Assembly (NCBI GenBank): GCA_002344135.1
Contig: DDTO01000002.1
Span: 608,794 to 672,793 of the forward strand
Direction of reading: 5' to 3'
DNA length: 64,000 nt
Source: Chthonomonas sp. UBA2362
GTDB lineage: Bacteria > Armatimonadota > Fimbriimonadia > Fimbriimonadales > Fimbriimonadaceae
Shown: piece after piece, positions 8,020 to 16,046 of the stretch
Layout: each line of letters opens with the position of its first letter
How positions within the stretch are numbered: the first letter of the stretch is position 1
Made by a program: the position numbers and the translations under genes
The notes under the pieces: generated by a model
The model's input: only the letters and a program-made list of their open reading frames with translations
Told to the model about the DNA's origin: nothing
The model's database searches: none

Positions 8020-8079
8020 AGATGCGCTGTACTATGGCAATTGCGACAGGGCCCAAACCCTAAGCAAGGAGAAAACAAA

Positions 8080-8781
8080 TTGAATCACTTCTTTCACCGC
8101 TTGGTCGTCCTGGCCGTGCTCACCGCTTCGGCGGGTGCCAGCCAAGCCACTCCGACTTTCTTCGACGGCGTCTTCTCTCACGGCTGGTCCGACGCCAAAC
8201 TCGTAGATACCACGGCCGGAGGGCTCGCAACATACGCGACGAACTATCTAGCGGCCGGAGGCAACCCGACCCACCACCGGGAAGTCAGCCACTCCTACGA
8301 TTTTGGCGCAATCCTCGTCGGTCACTGGAAGTCGGCTTTCGTTTGGGATCCCGCCGTAGATGGGTCGATCACGAGTCTCGACTATTCGTTCGATCTGATT
8401 CATAAGAACCCGCCCCTAGGCCAGGCTGTTGCTTATCGATTGCTCGTCAGGCAAAGCGGTGTGGACTATGTCTCTGGCATTGACCAGATCTTCACCGAAA
8501 GCTGGACCTCCTACGGGCGCGTGAATCAGACGAGCGCTTCGTTCAAGGAACTGCTTTCGAATGGGACACTTGGCACGGCCAGCCCGGACTTCTCCGCCTC
8601 TGGAGGCATCTTGACTTTCGGCTACATAAGTGCTAATTCGAACCCAGTCGGAGGGATTAGCACTCGGCTGAGCGGTATTGATAACTACAGTGTGACCATT
8701 GTGCCCGAACCGGGGACCCTAATCGCGCTCGGCACGGCATTGGGGGTGCTCGTTTCCAGACGTCGAACTCGGCGTCAGTGA
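8080..8781 (+). CDS. PEP-CTERM sorting-domain secreted protein
   Basis: A 233-residue protein starting at TTG 8080, chosen because AAGGAG lies at 8066-8071. A signal peptide (MNHFFHRLVVLAVLTASAGASQA) is followed by a single Gly/Ser/Thr-rich domain and the terminal sequence VPEPGTLIALGTALGVLVSRRRTRRQ, shown in part: PEP motif, hydrophobic helix and Arg cluster. In bacteria with exosortase such tails are cleaved and the proteins are sorted to the envelope or extracellular matrix. No exosortase gene is in this window. A strong hairpin follows at 8850-8892, so the gene is probably monocistronic. Confidence 0.85.
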   Translation: MNHFFHRLVVLAVLTASAGASQATPTFFDGVFSHGWSDAKLVDTTAGGLATYATNYLAAGGNPTHHREVSHSYDFGAILVGHWKSAFVWDPAVDGSITSLDYSFDLIHKNPPLGQAVAYRLLVRQSGVDYVSGIDQIFTESWTSYGRVNQTSASFKELLSNGTLGTASPDFSASGGILTFGYISANSNPVGGISTRLSGIDNYSVTIVPEPGTLIALGTALGVLVSRRRTRRQ

Positions 8782-8849
8782 GGTAGCACTCGCTCGCGCA
8801 AAGCCAGGGGCAACGGGCACCTGCTCCAGCCCATTGGAAGTCGATGGTC

Positions 8850-8892
8850 GCTTTCCGTGCAGGTCAGGCTCGATCTGACTGGCACGGAAAGC
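8850..8892 (+). terminator. long stem-loop after PEP-CTERM gene
   Basis: GCTTTCCGTGC (8850-8860) pairs exactly with GCACGGAAAGC (8882-8892), and inside it GTCAG (8863-8867) pairs with CTGAC (8875-8879). There is no T-run. Position 69 bp after the stop and the stem strength suggest a terminator or 3' stabilising hairpin. Confidence 0.5.
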
Positions 8893-9003
8893 CATCGTGC
8901 TGATGCGACCGCGTTCATGGCGAATGCCCGGATTCGGGTACCCAGGCCTTTGGGCACGGTGGTTCCGATGTCGTGTGGGCTGGCTTTTTCCGCACGTCTG
9001 GTT

Positions 9004-9017
9004 GCAGGTATACCTGC
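9004..9017. promoter_or_regulatory. perfect 14-bp palindrome over the -10 of the nuclease gene
   Basis: GCAGGTATACCTGC is its own reverse complement and ends three bases before the ATG at 9021. It contains TATACC at 9009-9014, six bases from the ATG, so a protein bound here would block a leaderless start. This looks like an operator for autoregulation of the nuclease operon. Confidence 0.45.
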
Positions 9018-9020
9018 GGT

Positions 9021-9530
9021 ATGCGCGACCAGTTGATCGAGGCAGTCCAGACGGCGCGACAAGCCGGTACGCCTGCGCCATCTAACGAGCAGGAGACCTG
9101 TTATCGCATCATCGATCCGCTCCTGAAGGCCATGGGTTACGGCGTGTTGGATGTGAGGATCCAGGACAAGGACAATGCCGGCCAGAAGCCCGATTACACG
9201 ATTCTGCCCGACGGCGGTGACGCGACTTGGTTCATGGAAGCGAAGGCGTGGAGCGTCAGTCTCCAAGACCATCACACACAGCAAGCCGTCAACTATGCCA
9301 ACACGCAAGGCAAGCGTTGGGTCGTTCTGACGAACGGGCGGGAATGGAGGCTTTATGACAACCAGGCGTTTGGCGAGATTAGCGTCAAGCTGGCATGCGT
9401 CGCGCGGCTTGAAGACGAAGACATATTAGGTTTGCTCGAAGCACTCTCAAGATCTTCTATCGAACGGGGCAGGCTCGAGGACTTCGCTCGAAACACGCGT
9501 CTCTACAACTGTCTCTTTTCGCAATTGTGA
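9021..9530 (+). CDS. HsdR_N-type PD-(D/E)XK nuclease-domain protein
   Basis: A 169-residue protein. PDYTI followed 14 residues later by WFMEAKAW gives the D...ExK core of a PD-(D/E)XK nuclease, and the pattern ETCYRIIDPLLKAMGY ... VNYANTQGKRWVVLTNGREWRLYD is that of the N-terminal domain of type I restriction HsdR subunits (HSDR_N_2). There is no helicase motor, so this is not a full restriction subunit. Proteins of this short type are found in many bacteria with unknown function; DNA cleavage or binding is inferred from the active-site pattern. The stop overlaps the next gene's GTG (GTGA), so the two are translationally coupled. Confidence 0.75.
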   Translation: MRDQLIEAVQTARQAGTPAPSNEQETCYRIIDPLLKAMGYGVLDVRIQDKDNAGQKPDYTILPDGGDATWFMEAKAWSVSLQDHHTQQAVNYANTQGKRWVVLTNGREWRLYDNQAFGEISVKLACVARLEDEDILGLLEALSRSSIERGRLEDFARNTRLYNCLFSQL

Positions 9531-10135
9531 AAACGGATAGTTCAGTCACAAAGGCCGTCCTTAAGGCGCTGAAGTCCATGCATGGGATGTCGAAGGTTAC
9601 GGCGGAAGATGTGGTCGGGTTCTGGCGGGACTACGCGACACCGTCGGCGGGCGTTCCCACTCTGTCTCCGTCCATCCAGCCTTGCGAGGATCAGGGACTC
9701 GGGACCGAGGGTCAGGGCTCTAACGCAGTGCCCGGCCTCGCCTTGGATTCGCCGGTCGCCACTCCCCTCGTGTCGCTTGCCGCAACTGAGGTGACAGGAA
9801 AGAAAGTAGCGGGCATCGTACTCGCTAATGGGGAATCCATTGCGATTACAAAGTGGTACCAGGTGACAGTGCAGTCGGCAATCATCGCGCTGTCCTCGGG
9901 ATGGAGCCGGAAGCAACGCTCTACTCGAGCGCAAGGGCGAAGTGCCCCTTGCTCTCGCGGAGTGAATGGCAGACTCGGCCCGATGCGAGAGGCCGTTACC
10001 CTGCCCAATCCACATGGTGATTGGAGAGTGGAGACCCATTTCAGCGCTATCAATCAGATCGCTGCTTCGATTCGGATCCTCACTGCGGCCGGCATCGATC
10101 CCTCCACGGTTGCAATCGTCGTTGTTGAACGGTAG
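9527..10135 (+). CDS. partner protein of the HsdR_N-type nuclease
   Basis: A 202-residue protein whose GTG start overlaps the preceding stop by four bases. The N-terminus (VLKALKSMHGMSKVTAEDVVGFW) looks helical; residues 40-85 are a low-complexity linker; VTGKKVAGIVLANGESIAITKW is reminiscent of a GKKP...LxGExxxVxxW block that follows HSDR_N domains in longer single-chain proteins (from memory, unverified). The C-terminus (DWRVETHFSAINQIAASIRI) also resembles the end of those proteins. The pair may therefore be a split form of one protein. No catalytic motif is visible here. Confidence 0.5.
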   Translation: MKTDSSVTKAVLKALKSMHGMSKVTAEDVVGFWRDYATPSAGVPTLSPSIQPCEDQGLGTEGQGSNAVPGLALDSPVATPLVSLAATEVTGKKVAGIVLANGESIAITKWYQVTVQSAIIALSSGWSRKQRSTRAQGRSAPCSRGVNGRLGPMREAVTLPNPHGDWRVETHFSAINQIAASIRILTAAGIDPSTVAIVVVER

Positions 10136-10152
10136 GTTGCCTGCGATCGTAG

Positions 10153-10467
10153 CTAATCCTGTTCCGGGGCGGGAATGCTAAAGGACGACACCACCAGTCG
10201 TGCCGGCCAGTAGGTCTCCGGATCGACCTTCCGAAAGCCCTTCCTATTGAGCTCGTCCCACGTGAGGAAGCACTCCTTCTCTTGCACTTCACCCACGTCG
10301 TCGGCGTCTTCAGGAAGATTAGACGCGGTAATCAGCTTCTCGAAGGACACCTGAAGGCCGTCTTCCTGAAGCTCCAGAACCTTCATCATCACGCAATCCC
10401 AGGCCCCGATGCACTCGCCTATGGCGATCAGGTCGTTTGCGTTTTCAAAGCTCCATTCTTTACCCAT
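10153..10467 (-). CDS. small acidic hypothetical protein
   Basis: A 104-residue acidic protein (MGKEWSFENANDLIAIGECI ... VSSFSIPAPEQD). It has no signal peptide or membrane segment, and its mixed composition looks like a folded cytoplasmic protein rather than a shadow frame. It lies 17 bp past the nuclease pair in convergent orientation and 70 bp downstream of the tail-fibre-like gene on its own strand. No Shine-Dalgarno sequence precedes the ATG. I do not recognise a family. An accessory or immunity-type role with the nuclease is only a positional guess. Confidence 0.45.
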   Translation of the reverse strand: MGKEWSFENANDLIAIGECIGAWDCVMMKVLELQEDGLQVSFEKLITASNLPEDADDVGEVQEKECFLTWDELNRKGFRKVDPETYWPARLVVSSFSIPAPEQD

Positions 10468-10537
10468 AACTGTACTACGACCGTACCGGCAAAGCCGGCT
10501 TGCAGGTCCCCTTTCGTGTTCTGAAGTCCGAGCTCCC

Positions 10538-12148
10538 CTATGGAGTCTTCGTCGACGGCGTCGGAGGTGGAATCGGCTGCGACTCGGACTCGGGGCTCCG
10601 GCGGTGGATGGCCCGCTCGGCAGGCTGGCCGTACAGTTGGGGCATGAGATACAGCCCCTGCCAGTGCTTCGGCTTTTCCAGTTCGATTGGGGCGCCGTAC
10701 GCCTGCACGAAGCGATCGTTGCGGGTGCCCTTGATCTCCCAGCTGACTTCGACTCGCGGCACGCTCGTGCGGATCTGGAAGCTCCCGTCCCTCAGCTTCT
10801 TGCTGACCTTCGCGAGCACGAACCCATCGTTGTCGGTGTCGTCGAGCACGGTGAGCTGATAGCGGAAGTCCTTGTTGATCGCCTCGACGTACTCCGGCAG
10901 CTCCACCCATGCGTAACCGCCCGCGTCGGTGCGGACCACGCCCGAGTAGGCATTGATCGGCTCCGAACTTTCGGTGCAGTAATGATTCAGGAGTTTGTGT
11001 TCGGGGTCGAGCGGATGATCGATCTGGAACGATTTCGTTCCCGAGGCTACAAATCGGCCGCTGGAGTAAACGCCATAGCCATCGGATTGAGAAGACGTAT
11101 GCCCATAAACGCCGAAGTTGATTCCTCCACTAGACCCTGCTTCACCATAAACGGCCATCCCGTCGGCTCGATAAACGACAGCGTCCACACCGCGGTAGCT
11201 GTTGTTGCCTCCGTACGCGCGCAAGGCTACGCCAGTTCCGTTGCCGTGGGCATAGACGCCGGTAGGGCCGATTCCATAGACGCCAGATCCAGAATTCGGA
11301 CTAAAACCATAGACGCCGGCTTTGCTCGTGCCGCTGGATGCTTGGGCAATGCCGTAGACGCCGATGCCACTGGTGCTATTCGACCGCCCGTACACTCCCA
11401 TATTCGTCTGGTCTCCGGAGTTCGTGGTCCAGCCAAAGACTCCGATGCCGGTCACTGAATCCGACTGGCCCCAGACGCCCATGGTGTAATTCGACGGCGA
11501 TGTCGAGATGCCGCGAATGCCGGTTGAGTCGATTGCTGTATTCGTGTTCGTTACTTCGAACGCTGCGTAGCTGGCCAGCGATCCTGTTCCGCTGTACGGC
11601 AACGTGAAGCCCGAGGAGTTTTGCCAGCTAGCGTTGCCGCTCGCATCGCTCGTCAGCACTCTGCCCGCTCCGGCTCCGGTTGGCAGGCGCAGGCCAGTCG
11701 TCGAGAGCGTGCCGGCGACGTCGAGAAGATAGTTCGGTGAATTCGTCCCGATGCCGACGTTGCCCCCGGGCAGGATGGTGAGGCGTGTCGGTCCGTTGCC
11801 GGTGAAGAGGTAGAGGGGGTGGTTCGACTTTGTTCCGATCCACCCGGCCAGTCCATCGACGTAGGTGCCGAGTTGGGTGGCGCCGTTCGTGTGCACGAGC
11901 CCGTAGCCTTGGCCGAAGACGGTCAGCAGGTCACTGGGGGAAGTCGTCCCGATGCCGACCCGGGTGCCGAAGAGCCCGGTCCCGCTGACATGTAAATTGC
12001 CCCCTTGGGATGTTCCGGGAGACGTGGGCTGAAGGTGGACGAGGGCCTTGGCCTGTGGTTGCGAGTCGGCAGGTCGAGTCGAGATCGCGATGATCGAGGC
12101 CACGACCCCGACTGAAGTGGCGGCGAGGAAAAGACGGCTGATGGTCAC
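10538..12148 (-). CDS. secreted tail-fibre-like repeat protein
   Basis: A 536-residue protein from a GTG at 12148, chosen because TATAGT lies seven bases upstream and because a membrane/signal segment (ISRLFLAATSVGVVASIIAIS) follows at once. Residues 60-150 contain two RVGIGTTSPSDLL / NVGIGTNSPNYLL motifs typical of phage tail fibres and T4 gp34-like needles. Residues 215-360 hold GIGVYG / GVYGxS repeats (about 20-30 residues each), probably a trimeric beta-helix. The C-terminal part (SFQIDHPLDPEHKLLNHYC ...) is a conserved globular head seen, as far as I recall, in non-phage environmental bacteria. No other phage genes are near, so this is probably a cell-surface fibre. Confidence 0.65.
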   Translation of the reverse strand: MTISRLFLAATSVGVVASIIAISTRPADSQPQAKALVHLQPTSPGTSQGGNLHVSGTGLFGTRVGIGTTSPSDLLTVFGQGYGLVHTNGATQLGTYVDGLAGWIGTKSNHPLYLFTGNGPTRLTILPGGNVGIGTNSPNYLLDVAGTLSTTGLRLPTGAGAGRVLTSDASGNASWQNSSGFTLPYSGTGSLASYAAFEVTNTNTAIDSTGIRGISTSPSNYTMGVWGQSDSVTGIGVFGWTTNSGDQTNMGVYGRSNSTSGIGVYGIAQASSGTSKAGVYGFSPNSGSGVYGIGPTGVYAHGNGTGVALRAYGGNNSYRGVDAVVYRADGMAVYGEAGSSGGINFGVYGHTSSQSDGYGVYSSGRFVASGTKSFQIDHPLDPEHKLLNHYCTESSEPINAYSGVVRTDAGGYAWVELPEYVEAINKDFRYQLTVLDDTDNDGFVLAKVSKKLRDGSFQIRTSVPRVEVSWEIKGTRNDRFVQAYGAPIELEKPKHWQGLYLMPQLYGQPAERAIHRRSPESESQPIPPPTPSTKTP

Positions 12149-12155
12149 GCCCTCT

Positions 12156-12161
12156 ACTATA
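12156..12161 (-). promoter_or_regulatory. -10-like hexamer TATAGT, leaderless start
   Basis: On the minus strand TATAGT is followed by seven bases and the GTG at 12148. There is no properly spaced Shine-Dalgarno sequence. Confidence 0.4.
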
Positions 12162-12405
12162 GAGGCAAAGGCGAACGTCGCAGTGAAGCACAAACGCCAA
12201 CAGTATCAGTTTTCGGCCAGGCTCACCGTGATCCCTGCGCGAAGGCCACTGCAGCAGCTCCCTGCCTTGTCGACAGTCTGCCTGGCTCTTGGGGGATGGG
12301 AGCCCCTTCTGATTGCAACCTTTTATCTGCGACCAAGCCTTTCACTCGCGACCACTAAAGTATGTCCGCAACACCTGTGCTGCGAGACCATTGCGAGCCA
12401 AGCCC

Positions 12406-12654
12406 TCAGTACCGGACCTTTCCGGTTCCTCCGCAAGACCCGCAACGGTCTTTGCCGCCCGAGCATGTGCAGCCTTGAGTGCCCGAACCACCACAGCCGC
12501 TGCAAGCGACCGAACCACTCCCCGCGGTCGAACTCGCATGATAGGAAGTGCGGCTGCCGTTGCAGGACGAGCAAGTCACGCGGCCGGAGCCGCCGCAACG
12601 AGCGTGGTTGACCCAGCCACTGCCGCCGCACGATGAACAACTGGATTGACTCAT
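12406..12654 (-). CDS. small DnaJ-type zinc-finger (CxxCxGxG) protein
   Basis: An 82-residue protein from ATG 12654. Cysteine pairs recur as CSSCGGSG, CSSCNGSR, CSGCGGSGTQGC and CGSCGGTG, with a further Cys-x-Gly-Gly-Ser-Gly unit, so nearly the whole protein is a DnaJ-type cysteine-rich zinc-binding domain with no J-domain. Stand-alone versions of this domain are known as small chaperone-like or thiol proteins, and related modules occur in BSD2 and TSI2-type proteins. It sits between two secreted-protein genes on the same strand, 76 bp after the 819-aa LamG gene. The exact role is unknown. Confidence 0.65.
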   Translation of the reverse strand: MSQSSCSSCGGSGWVNHARCGGSGRVTCSSCNGSRTSYHASSTAGSGSVACSGCGGSGTQGCTCSGGKDRCGSCGGTGKVRY

Positions 12655-12731
12655 AACATTCTCTGAGAGTTGCAAACGTGCGGCCCGATGGGACGGTTCG
12701 GCGTCCCTCGACTCCTTTGCTTGCGCCGTGC

Positions 12732-15185
12732 CTAAGGATCACCGACTCGCCCCCAAGCTCCAGAGAGTATCGCGAAGTCGAGAATATCCACTTCCAGGTC
12801 GCCATTGAGGTCGGCCGCTTCTATCCAGTTCGGATCACCCGGCCCGGAACCGAACGCGGAGGAAAGCAGGGCGTAGTCGCCGATCGATACCTCGTTGTCG
12901 CCATCGACGTCGCCGAGCACTACTTCGAATCGATAAGGGCCAAACCCAGAGGCGGATATCGTGCGGTCGCCGAGAGTGCGGCGTAAGGCCTTTTGCGGCT
13001 TCACCGAAACTTCGTACAGGCCAGCCGACATCCCTGCCGGCATGGCGATCTCGGCGAGGCCATTCGGACCCTTGGTAACCCCTTGGTCGATCAATATCTG
13101 GCCCGAAGCATTGGAACGAATCCGCACTTGGGCAGTTGCGCCTCCCTGATCCCATCCCAAGCGGATCGTTCGAGTAGTCGAATAGAGCCCGAAGTCCGGC
13201 GCCACACGCGCATAGGCGAGGTCCCAATCTCCGGTGAAGCACCACCAGTCGGTCATGTAACCGGCACCTTTCGGAATCGCATTGGACGGGCCTGGCATGC
13301 TCTGCATCCAATAGATGTACCACTGGTGCTGAATCACATCCTCCGGGATGCGTCCGTAAGGCCAAGCGTAAGGAATAGTCCCCCACCTTTGGGCATTCAC
13401 CATGGTCGTCGAACCGCTATGATCGGGTCGCCAATCCTCGATCGTGCTCGCGACGAGCGTGTTGTTCCAATAGTCGTAGTGGCTCGTCGTATTCGGCGGC
13501 ATGTGGGTCCAGCCGCACCGCCCTGTGATGAACTGACCATTCGAGTCTTGTCCTACGAAGTCACGCCAGAACAGCCTGTCGTTGCCGTCCTGAGTCCACG
13601 CGACATGACCCAGGATGGCCTCCAATTGGTGCCCGTGGTTATGGACGGCTTCGTTCGAACTCCGAGTGAAGTTGTAGTTATACAGGACGTAAGTGCGGTC
13701 GTAGACTGGCAGGTCGTCATTCCAGCGAAAGCTGTTCGACACATCACCGGTCAATGGGCTCGACATATTCGATTCGACGGGAACGATGTTGCCGTGGTGA
13801 TAGCCCCAGAGCCATACCTCTTTCACACCCAAGTTCTGAATGTAGTGCTGGGCGCCGACTCTCTCGAGAATCGCGTTGTAGTCGGGAAAGTAAGTGCCTC
13901 CTCCCAGTTCATGACCCGGCTTATCGTCGGGTGGCATGGGTTCGTAGATGTTGATCACTCCGACGATGCGGTAGCCCAGCGCCGGATAGGGTGTCGCATT
14001 GGCGTAGCCCCGATAACGGCTACCCTCCTGTAGCATGAACTTGGTTTCGACTTCGTACCTTATGATGTTCGTCTCGAGCTGGGCGATCGTGCCATAGAAA
14101 TCAGCGGTCGGGGCGTGGATATTGATGCCATCGACGGTCGGCAGATAGCGTATGCAGAGGACCGGCATCTGGTAGTTGTAAGCGTAGGGCAATTGAAGAA
14201 GATAGGGGTCCCACGAGCCTGCCGACATGGGCTGCACCGGCGTGGCGACGTTCATCACCACCGCATCCGAGGCGCCACCGGGGGCCGTCGCCGTCACTTG
14301 GGCGACACCTGGGGCAATGGCGAGGATGAAGCCTCGGGGATCGAATGCGGCTACCGCAGGCGCGTTCGTCTGCCACGAAAGCGCTGTCGCAGGAATGGTC
14401 ATCGGGCCGAGATTCGTTATCGCGTTGACGGTCGGCCATTTCCGCCACGTAGGGTACATCTGGGTTGAAGGAACGGTCACGTCGATCGAGCTTATCGACA
14501 GCCCGCTCAAGAATCGTTGATAGATCTCGGTCTCGGTTCGCGCTCGGTCACTGATTTCGATCTCGTCCAGTACGGCATTGGCTCGTGACGAGCCTGCATC
14601 GGAACCAACGTAGAGGTCGCTCGCAGTGACCTGATTGAGGGTACTAGAGAGGACTCGCTCTGCTGCGAGTGTTCCGTCGACGTAAAGCTTTAGCCGCCGA
14701 GCGGAATCGGACCAAGTGTAGGCCACGAAGTGCCACTGGTTCGCAGCCCAAGAAGACACATTGATCGCTACGCCTTCTTCGGGGGCGCCGACACCGTAGC
14801 GGTTGAAGATGGATCGAAGGTTGTTAGCTCCGTCCTTGGCGAAGACCATCCCACCTCCCGAGCCCAGGGAAGCGAACGAGTAGGTCTGTCCGTCACTGCC
14901 CGTCCAGCGAGGCTTGATCCAGAACGAGAGGGTGCCCTCACGGGATGCGATGTTGCCCGACCGGGCGTAGCGAACGATGTTCGATGGGCTGAAGAAGGCA
15001 CCATTTGCCTGGACGCCGGCCTCATAGGAGATGCCGGTAGCCTGGAGCGGCACCTCGCCTTGGGCGCCGTTCATCGAGTTGTTACAGCGCAGGAGCAGCG
15101 TCGTGCTGGCATCCTGAGCGGATGCCGCGATCGCAGCCGAGGCGAGTGCAACGGCGAGCATGTTTCGGTAAAAGTTCCCTTTCAT
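12732..15185 (-). CDS. secreted LamG / BIG2 / dockerin-like protein
   Basis: About 817 residues from the ATG at 15185, where the signal peptide MKGNFYRNMLAVALASAAIAASA begins; an in-frame ATG 30 bases upstream at 15215 is less likely. Residues 25-230 form a LamG/concanavalin-type lectin domain (GTLSFWIKPRW, LKLYVDGTLAAERVL). Residues 235-320 are a bacterial Ig-like (BIG2) domain (TALSWQTNAPAVAAFDPRG). A large uncharacterised domain rich in Trp/His/Tyr follows (VWLWGYHHGNIVPVESN; EAVHNHGHQLEAILGH), possibly catalytic. The C-terminus is the dockerin-like module GDVDGDNEVSIGDYALLSS ... VDILDFAILSGAWG. The protein is exported; substrate unknown. Confidence 0.75.
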   Translation of the reverse strand: MKGNFYRNMLAVALASAAIAASAQDASTTLLLRCNNSMNGAQGEVPLQATGISYEAGVQANGAFFSPSNIVRYARSGNIASREGTLSFWIKPRWTGSDGQTYSFASLGSGGGMVFAKDGANNLRSIFNRYGVGAPEEGVAINVSSWAANQWHFVAYTWSDSARRLKLYVDGTLAAERVLSSTLNQVTASDLYVGSDAGSSRANAVLDEIEISDRARTETEIYQRFLSGLSISSIDVTVPSTQMYPTWRKWPTVNAITNLGPMTIPATALSWQTNAPAVAAFDPRGFILAIAPGVAQVTATAPGGASDAVVMNVATPVQPMSAGSWDPYLLQLPYAYNYQMPVLCIRYLPTVDGINIHAPTADFYGTIAQLETNIIRYEVETKFMLQEGSRYRGYANATPYPALGYRIVGVINIYEPMPPDDKPGHELGGGTYFPDYNAILERVGAQHYIQNLGVKEVWLWGYHHGNIVPVESNMSSPLTGDVSNSFRWNDDLPVYDRTYVLYNYNFTRSSNEAVHNHGHQLEAILGHVAWTQDGNDRLFWRDFVGQDSNGQFITGRCGWTHMPPNTTSHYDYWNNTLVASTIEDWRPDHSGSTTMVNAQRWGTIPYAWPYGRIPEDVIQHQWYIYWMQSMPGPSNAIPKGAGYMTDWWCFTGDWDLAYARVAPDFGLYSTTRTIRLGWDQGGATAQVRIRSNASGQILIDQGVTKGPNGLAEIAMPAGMSAGLYEVSVKPQKALRRTLGDRTISASGFGPYRFEVVLGDVDGDNEVSIGDYALLSSAFGSGPGDPNWIEAADLNGDLEVDILDFAILSGAWGRVGDP

Positions 15186-15286
15186 CGGTGTTCTCGGAAG
15201 CGTCTCTCCTCTCATAGGATATGCGAATCAGGGAGCCAATGAGGCGTGATTCGAATGCTTGCGAGGATTTCGAGCACACCGGCTCT

Positions 15287-15318
15287 CGAAAGCGCGAGCA
15301 GGCTCGCGCACTCCATAG
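15287..15318. repeat. REP-like palindromic repeat
   Basis: CGAAAGCGCGAGCAGGCTCG followed by CGCACTCCATAG: the stem GCGCGAGC/GCTCGCGC and the ACTCCA tail match the family. It lies between two minus-strand genes (15329 and 15185). Confidence 0.65.
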
Positions 15319-15328
15319 CTGGAACGCC

Positions 15329-15958
15329 TCATCGATCGTGCGACCCGCGGCGAGAGGCGTGGGGCCCCTGTGCGTCGAGCCAAGACTTTATCAGCGAATG
15401 CCGGTGCAAGTCGATGAGGGGAGCCACCGGCTCCTCGTGGCGAATCCAGCGCAAAACCTGGAACGGGATAGCCAGGCGATCCGCTTCGGCCAGGGCCTCG
15501 GGCCAATCCGGAATCGGAACGTGGATGTGGTCGTCGACGAGTACGACATCCCTCAGCAGCGAGAGCATTGGCGCGTCTTCGGGGACGAAGTAGAGGATCG
15601 AATCGACGGCCGCCATCACCGCGGTGCCGCGGTCGATCGGGGCTCCGGGGCGGAGCCGGGGCGAAGGGCTGCGCTTCAGGAACTTCCGGGCCGAGTTCTC
15701 GCCGATAGCCATGATCACGAGGTCCGCGCCTTCGAGGGCCTCTTCCGGATCAGTCGTCGCGATAACCAGATGCCCGCAATCCTCCGCCTCGAAGCAGCGA
15801 CGCGCGAGGCGGTCGAAGAGATCCAGCCGCTCGGCATCCTCATCGTAAAAGCGCACCTCCAGCTCACGCTCTCCGAAGTACCCGGCCAGCGAGCCAATGA
15901 TGGGGGGAGCGCAACGCACGCTGCCGATGCCGAGGACGGCCAGTCGCAAGGGACCCAT
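15329..15958 (-). CDS. glycoside hydrolase family 4-like NAD-binding protein, short form
   Basis: A 209-residue protein starting MGPLRLAVLGIGSVRCAPPI, a Rossmann-type loop (GxGS) followed by an ELEVRFYDEDAERLDLFDRLA segment, as in the NAD-binding half of family 4 glycosidases (6-phospho-glucosidase and alpha-galactosidase type). GADLVIMAIGENSARKF corresponds to the ADFVI motif. The family is usually over 400 residues, and the catalytic Cys/His metal-site region is not evident, so this is a one-domain or truncated relative that may not be an active glycosidase. It ends in a non-conserved tail; a REP-like repeat follows the stop. Confidence 0.55.
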   Translation of the reverse strand: MGPLRLAVLGIGSVRCAPPIIGSLAGYFGERELEVRFYDEDAERLDLFDRLARRCFEAEDCGHLVIATTDPEEALEGADLVIMAIGENSARKFLKRSPSPRLRPGAPIDRGTAVMAAVDSILYFVPEDAPMLSLLRDVVLVDDHIHVPIPDWPEALAEADRLAIPFQVLRWIRHEEPVAPLIDLHRHSLIKSWLDAQGPHASRRGSHDR

Positions 15959-16046
15959 GAATCTTCTACCGATTCTGGACGATCTTTCGTTCGTGGCTAG
16001 GCAGGCCTCAAGCCGATCGGCCGCCCGCTAGTCACTCGACAAGCAG

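Noticed and set aside
9021..10467. Complete type I restriction-modification locus
   Set aside because: Only an HsdR N-terminal-type domain is present; helicase, methylase and specificity genes are absent.
10538..12148. Prophage remnant, because of tail-fibre motifs
   Set aside because: No integrase, capsid, terminase or lysis gene is nearby and the protein has its own signal segment.
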